Origin: Prorocentrum cordatum
Taxonomy: Eukaryota; Sar; Dinophyceae; Prorocentrales; Prorocentraceae
DNA: 64,000 nucleotides
Direction of reading: 5' to 3'
Assembly (NCBI GenBank): GCA_963575745.1
Contig: CAUYUJ010000747.1
Location: 507,540-571,539 of the forward strand
This document shows positions 63,095 through 64,000 of this stretch, in pieces. The position numbers were made by a program, and so were the translations under genes. The notes under the pieces are model-generated. The model worked only from the letters and a program-made list of their open reading frames with translations. It had not been told where the DNA came from and did not search any database. Each line of letters starts with the position of its first letter. Position 1 is the stretch's first letter.

Positions 63095-63450
63095 AGGTGG
63101 AGGAGGAGGGGGAGGAGGAGGGGGAGGAGGAGGAGGAGGAGGAGGAGGAGGAGGAGGAGGAGGAGGAGGAGAAGGGAGGAGGAGAAGGAGGAGGAGGAGG
63201 AGGAGGAGGAGGAGTATGAGGAGGAGGAAGAGGAGCAGGAGGAGAAGGAGGAGGAGGTGGAGGAGGAGGTGAGAGTGTTGGATTGGTGGAGGGGTCAGGG
63301 GGCGGGAGCGGTAGGGGAACGCAGCTGGACAGGGGGGGTGGGGGGGTGGGGGGGTAAGGGTGAGATTTAAGAGTATGTGGCGTGAGGTTTTTCTCATCAT
63401 CATCATCATCACCATCATCATCACCATCATCATCACCATCATAATATTGT
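63095..63450. repeat. GGA tract, G-rich tract and CAT microsatellite
   Basis: GGA repeats (about 63097-63270), a G-rich segment with GGGGGGGTGGG blocks (63331-63355) and CATCATCAC repeats (63397-63440) follow one another. Confidence 0.85.
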
Positions 63451-63529
63451 TCCTCCCCCTCCCCATGTTCCTTCTCGTATTCATCCTCCTCCTCCACATT
63501 TCCTTTCTTTTCCGCGCAATCATAACAGT

Positions 63530-63850
63530 AAGACATCCGTACACTCAAACCAATAACAAACCCATACACTCCAAAACAATAAGAAATCCATACAATCAAA
63601 AACAATCATAAACCCATACAATCAAAAACAATCATAAACCCATACAATCAAAAACAATAACAAATCCATACAATCAAAAACAATAACAAATCCATACAAT
63701 CAAAAACAATAAGACATCCATACAATCAACCACAATAAGAAACCCATACCATCAAAAACAATAACACATCCAGAAAATCAAACACAATAACAAATCCGTA
63801 ATCTCAAAAACAATACGAGAGCCATACACTCAAAAACAATCAGAACACGT
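63530..63850. repeat. 26-bp tandem array (CCATACAATCAAAAACAATA unit), about 12 copies
   Basis: The A/C-rich units CCATACAATCAAAAACAATA plus AVAAAT or similar repeat head to tail with few changes, in contrast to the GC-rich surroundings. The last 150 bp of the window contain no gene. Confidence 0.85.
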
Positions 63851-64000
63851 CTTGGGTCCACGAACCCTGTGAGGGTACCACCCCCCCCCCCAAAAAAAAA
63901 AAACAAAAAGACCTGTGATGGTATCAAAAAGCAAAAAATCAATGGTTTTCGTGTTTTCGGGCTTCCTCCAGGCCCCTCCAGCCCAGATCCGCCCAGGCAG

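Noticed and set aside
1-64000. tRNA, rRNA or SL RNA genes
   Set aside because: I scanned for T-loop (GGTTCRANYCC) contexts and for a full SL followed by a GT donor; none formed a convincing gene.

Overview
This window looks like nuclear DNA of a dinoflagellate. A tandem pair of relict dinoflagellate spliced-leader sequences lies directly upstream of a secreted/membrane protein gene at 37.3 kb. The protein-coding content is otherwise dominated by retrotransposons and Helitron-like DNA. The one host-like gene appears interrupted by transposon-like introns with GC or GA donors, and the sequence is GC-rich with long simple-repeat tracts. The genus cannot be fixed from sequence alone; a free-living or symbiotic core dinoflagellate is an inference. 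There are no bacterial-type operons, rRNA genes or tRNA genes that I can support.

Layout. 0.4-5.5 kb holds a frameshifted LINE-type retrotransposon on the minus strand (endonuclease, reverse transcriptase, RNase H). 5.5-10.6 kb is simple repeats and duplicated blocks with no gene. 10.6-22.07 kb is a decayed Helitron-like element on the plus strand: 51-bp minisatellite, OTU-type protease, DUF6570-like region, HUH Rep, PIF1 helicase and Cys-rich fingers. 22.07-26.2 kb is a 101-bp satellite containing a 100-N assembly gap. 26.2-37.3 kb is a mosaic of minisatellites, a foldback, a small TA-flanked MITE and microsatellites.

37.37-43.15 kb is the best host gene: signal peptide, repeated Cys-rich domains, Ser/Thr-rich stalk, one membrane span and a short tail. 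I model it as four exons (867 residues). Its introns are built from mobile, introner-like elements with terminal inverted repeats and target duplications.

43.2-47.9 kb is repeat-rich and holds two 160-bp MITEs. 47.889-56.570 kb is a TIR element with an 8-bp target duplication. Inserted inside it (47.987-54.811 kb) is an apparently complete tyrosine-recombinase retrotransposon of the Ngaro/DIRS type on the minus strand. It has split direct repeats (A1-ORFs-B1-A2-B2), a small membrane ORF, Gag-like, RT-RNase H, tyrosine recombinase and a cytosine-methyltransferase-like ORF. Several of its ORFs are joined by overlapping stop/start codons. An unfilled copy of its target site survives in a neighbouring tandem repeat. 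56.6-64 kb is satellites and microsatellites.

The most notable finds are the methyltransferase-carrying tyrosine-recombinase retroelement with its preserved empty site, and a spliced-leader-tagged (hence retroposed) gene that seems to have been re-populated with introns by mobile elements.
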